Of a stretch of 15,138 bases of DNA, positions 15,012 through 15,138 are shown one piece after another; position 1 is the stretch's first letter; every line of letters starts with the position of its first letter. The DNA comes from Clostridium sp. UBA6758 (GTDB lineage Bacteria > Bacillota > Clostridia > Clostridiales > Clostridiaceae), in NCBI GenBank assembly GCA_002453475.1, contig DKGY01000057.1, forward strand, positions 1-15,138, written 5' to 3'. The position numbers were made by a program, and so were the translations under genes. Under the pieces are notes generated by a model, which did not search any database, had not been told where the DNA came from, and was given only the letters and a program-made list of their open reading frames with translations.

Positions 15012-15138
15012 TTGATAAAACTTATAAATGTAGATAAAATCTATAAAACAGGAGACGTAGAAACTATTGCATTAAAAAATATAAATCTAGAGATAAAAGA
15101 AGGCGAATTTATTGTTATATTAGGACCAAGTGGTAGTG
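15012..15138 (+). CDS. ABC transporter ATP-binding protein, 5' part only
   Basis: The first 42 codons, cut by the window end. The frame opens with TTG 8 bases after GGGAGG and reads IKLINVDKIYKTGD, then a LKNINLEIKEGEF segment and VILGPSGSG, the Walker A motif missing only its final residues. The K-x-Y-x2-G-D-x-E-x-x-A-L-K-N arrangement is typical of the MacB/LolD/FtsE-type subfamily, whose ATPases partner with a FtsX-like permease, often for antimicrobial peptide or lipoprotein export. That subfamily call is inferred from a short stretch. A permease gene is expected beyond the window. Confidence 0.85.
   Translation, partial: MIKLINVDKIYKTGDVETIALKNINLEIKEGEFIVILGPSGS

Overview
The window reads as a chromosomal segment of a low-GC Gram-positive anaerobe, most likely Clostridium or a close relative. 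The evidence is the very AT-rich sequence, AGA/ATA/TTA-dominated codon use, strong purine-rich ribosome binding sites, several TTG starts, intrinsic terminators with T-tracts, and a radical SAM enzyme. There is no rRNA, tRNA, CRISPR array, intact insertion sequence or phage gene. Most genes are on the + strand; one lipoprotein gene is on the - strand.

Layout. 51-1526 is a SelO-type protein AMPylase ending in a perfect 12-bp terminator. 1640-3109 is a two-gene unit: a MerR-type regulator fused to a YrrT-like methyltransferase, then a NUDIX hydrolase. Its promoter has the 19-bp spacer typical of MerR-controlled promoters. 3204-3386 may encode a tiny membrane protein. 3576-6113 is a tight three-gene unit: a radical SAM enzyme with SPASM-like C-terminal cysteines, a second NUDIX hydrolase and a membrane-anchored C39-like cysteine peptidase. 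A two-way terminator separates it from a convergent M28 metallopeptidase lipoprotein (7568-6237, - strand). About 650 bp without a gene follows (7569-8224), unusually rich in inverted repeats, including back-to-back perfect palindromes with 11- and 19-bp arms. 8225-10059 is an AraC-type regulator followed by a terpenoid-cyclase-like protein of unknown role. 10393-12476 is proB-proA (first two steps of proline synthesis). 12669-13145 is an unrecognised two-helix membrane protein, 13463-14701 a ClC-family chloride channel/transporter, and 15012 onward the start of an ABC transporter ATPase with a well-formed promoter and operator-like palindrome.

The most unusual signal is a module found three times in this window, each time just downstream of a gene: a closing stem with AATGGTG on its left arm and CACCATT or a near-match on its right, then a 12-bp-armed intrinsic terminator whose left arm begins AAAAC. 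Two copies also share the linker GAARTTCACGAAAAC. I cannot name this family. It could be a 3'-UTR or small-RNA element, a dispersed repeat, or a remnant of a structured RNA 3' end. The inverted-repeat block before the AraC gene and the MerR-methyltransferase fusion with its promoter are the next most interesting. I did not find a convincing complete new multi-gene system.
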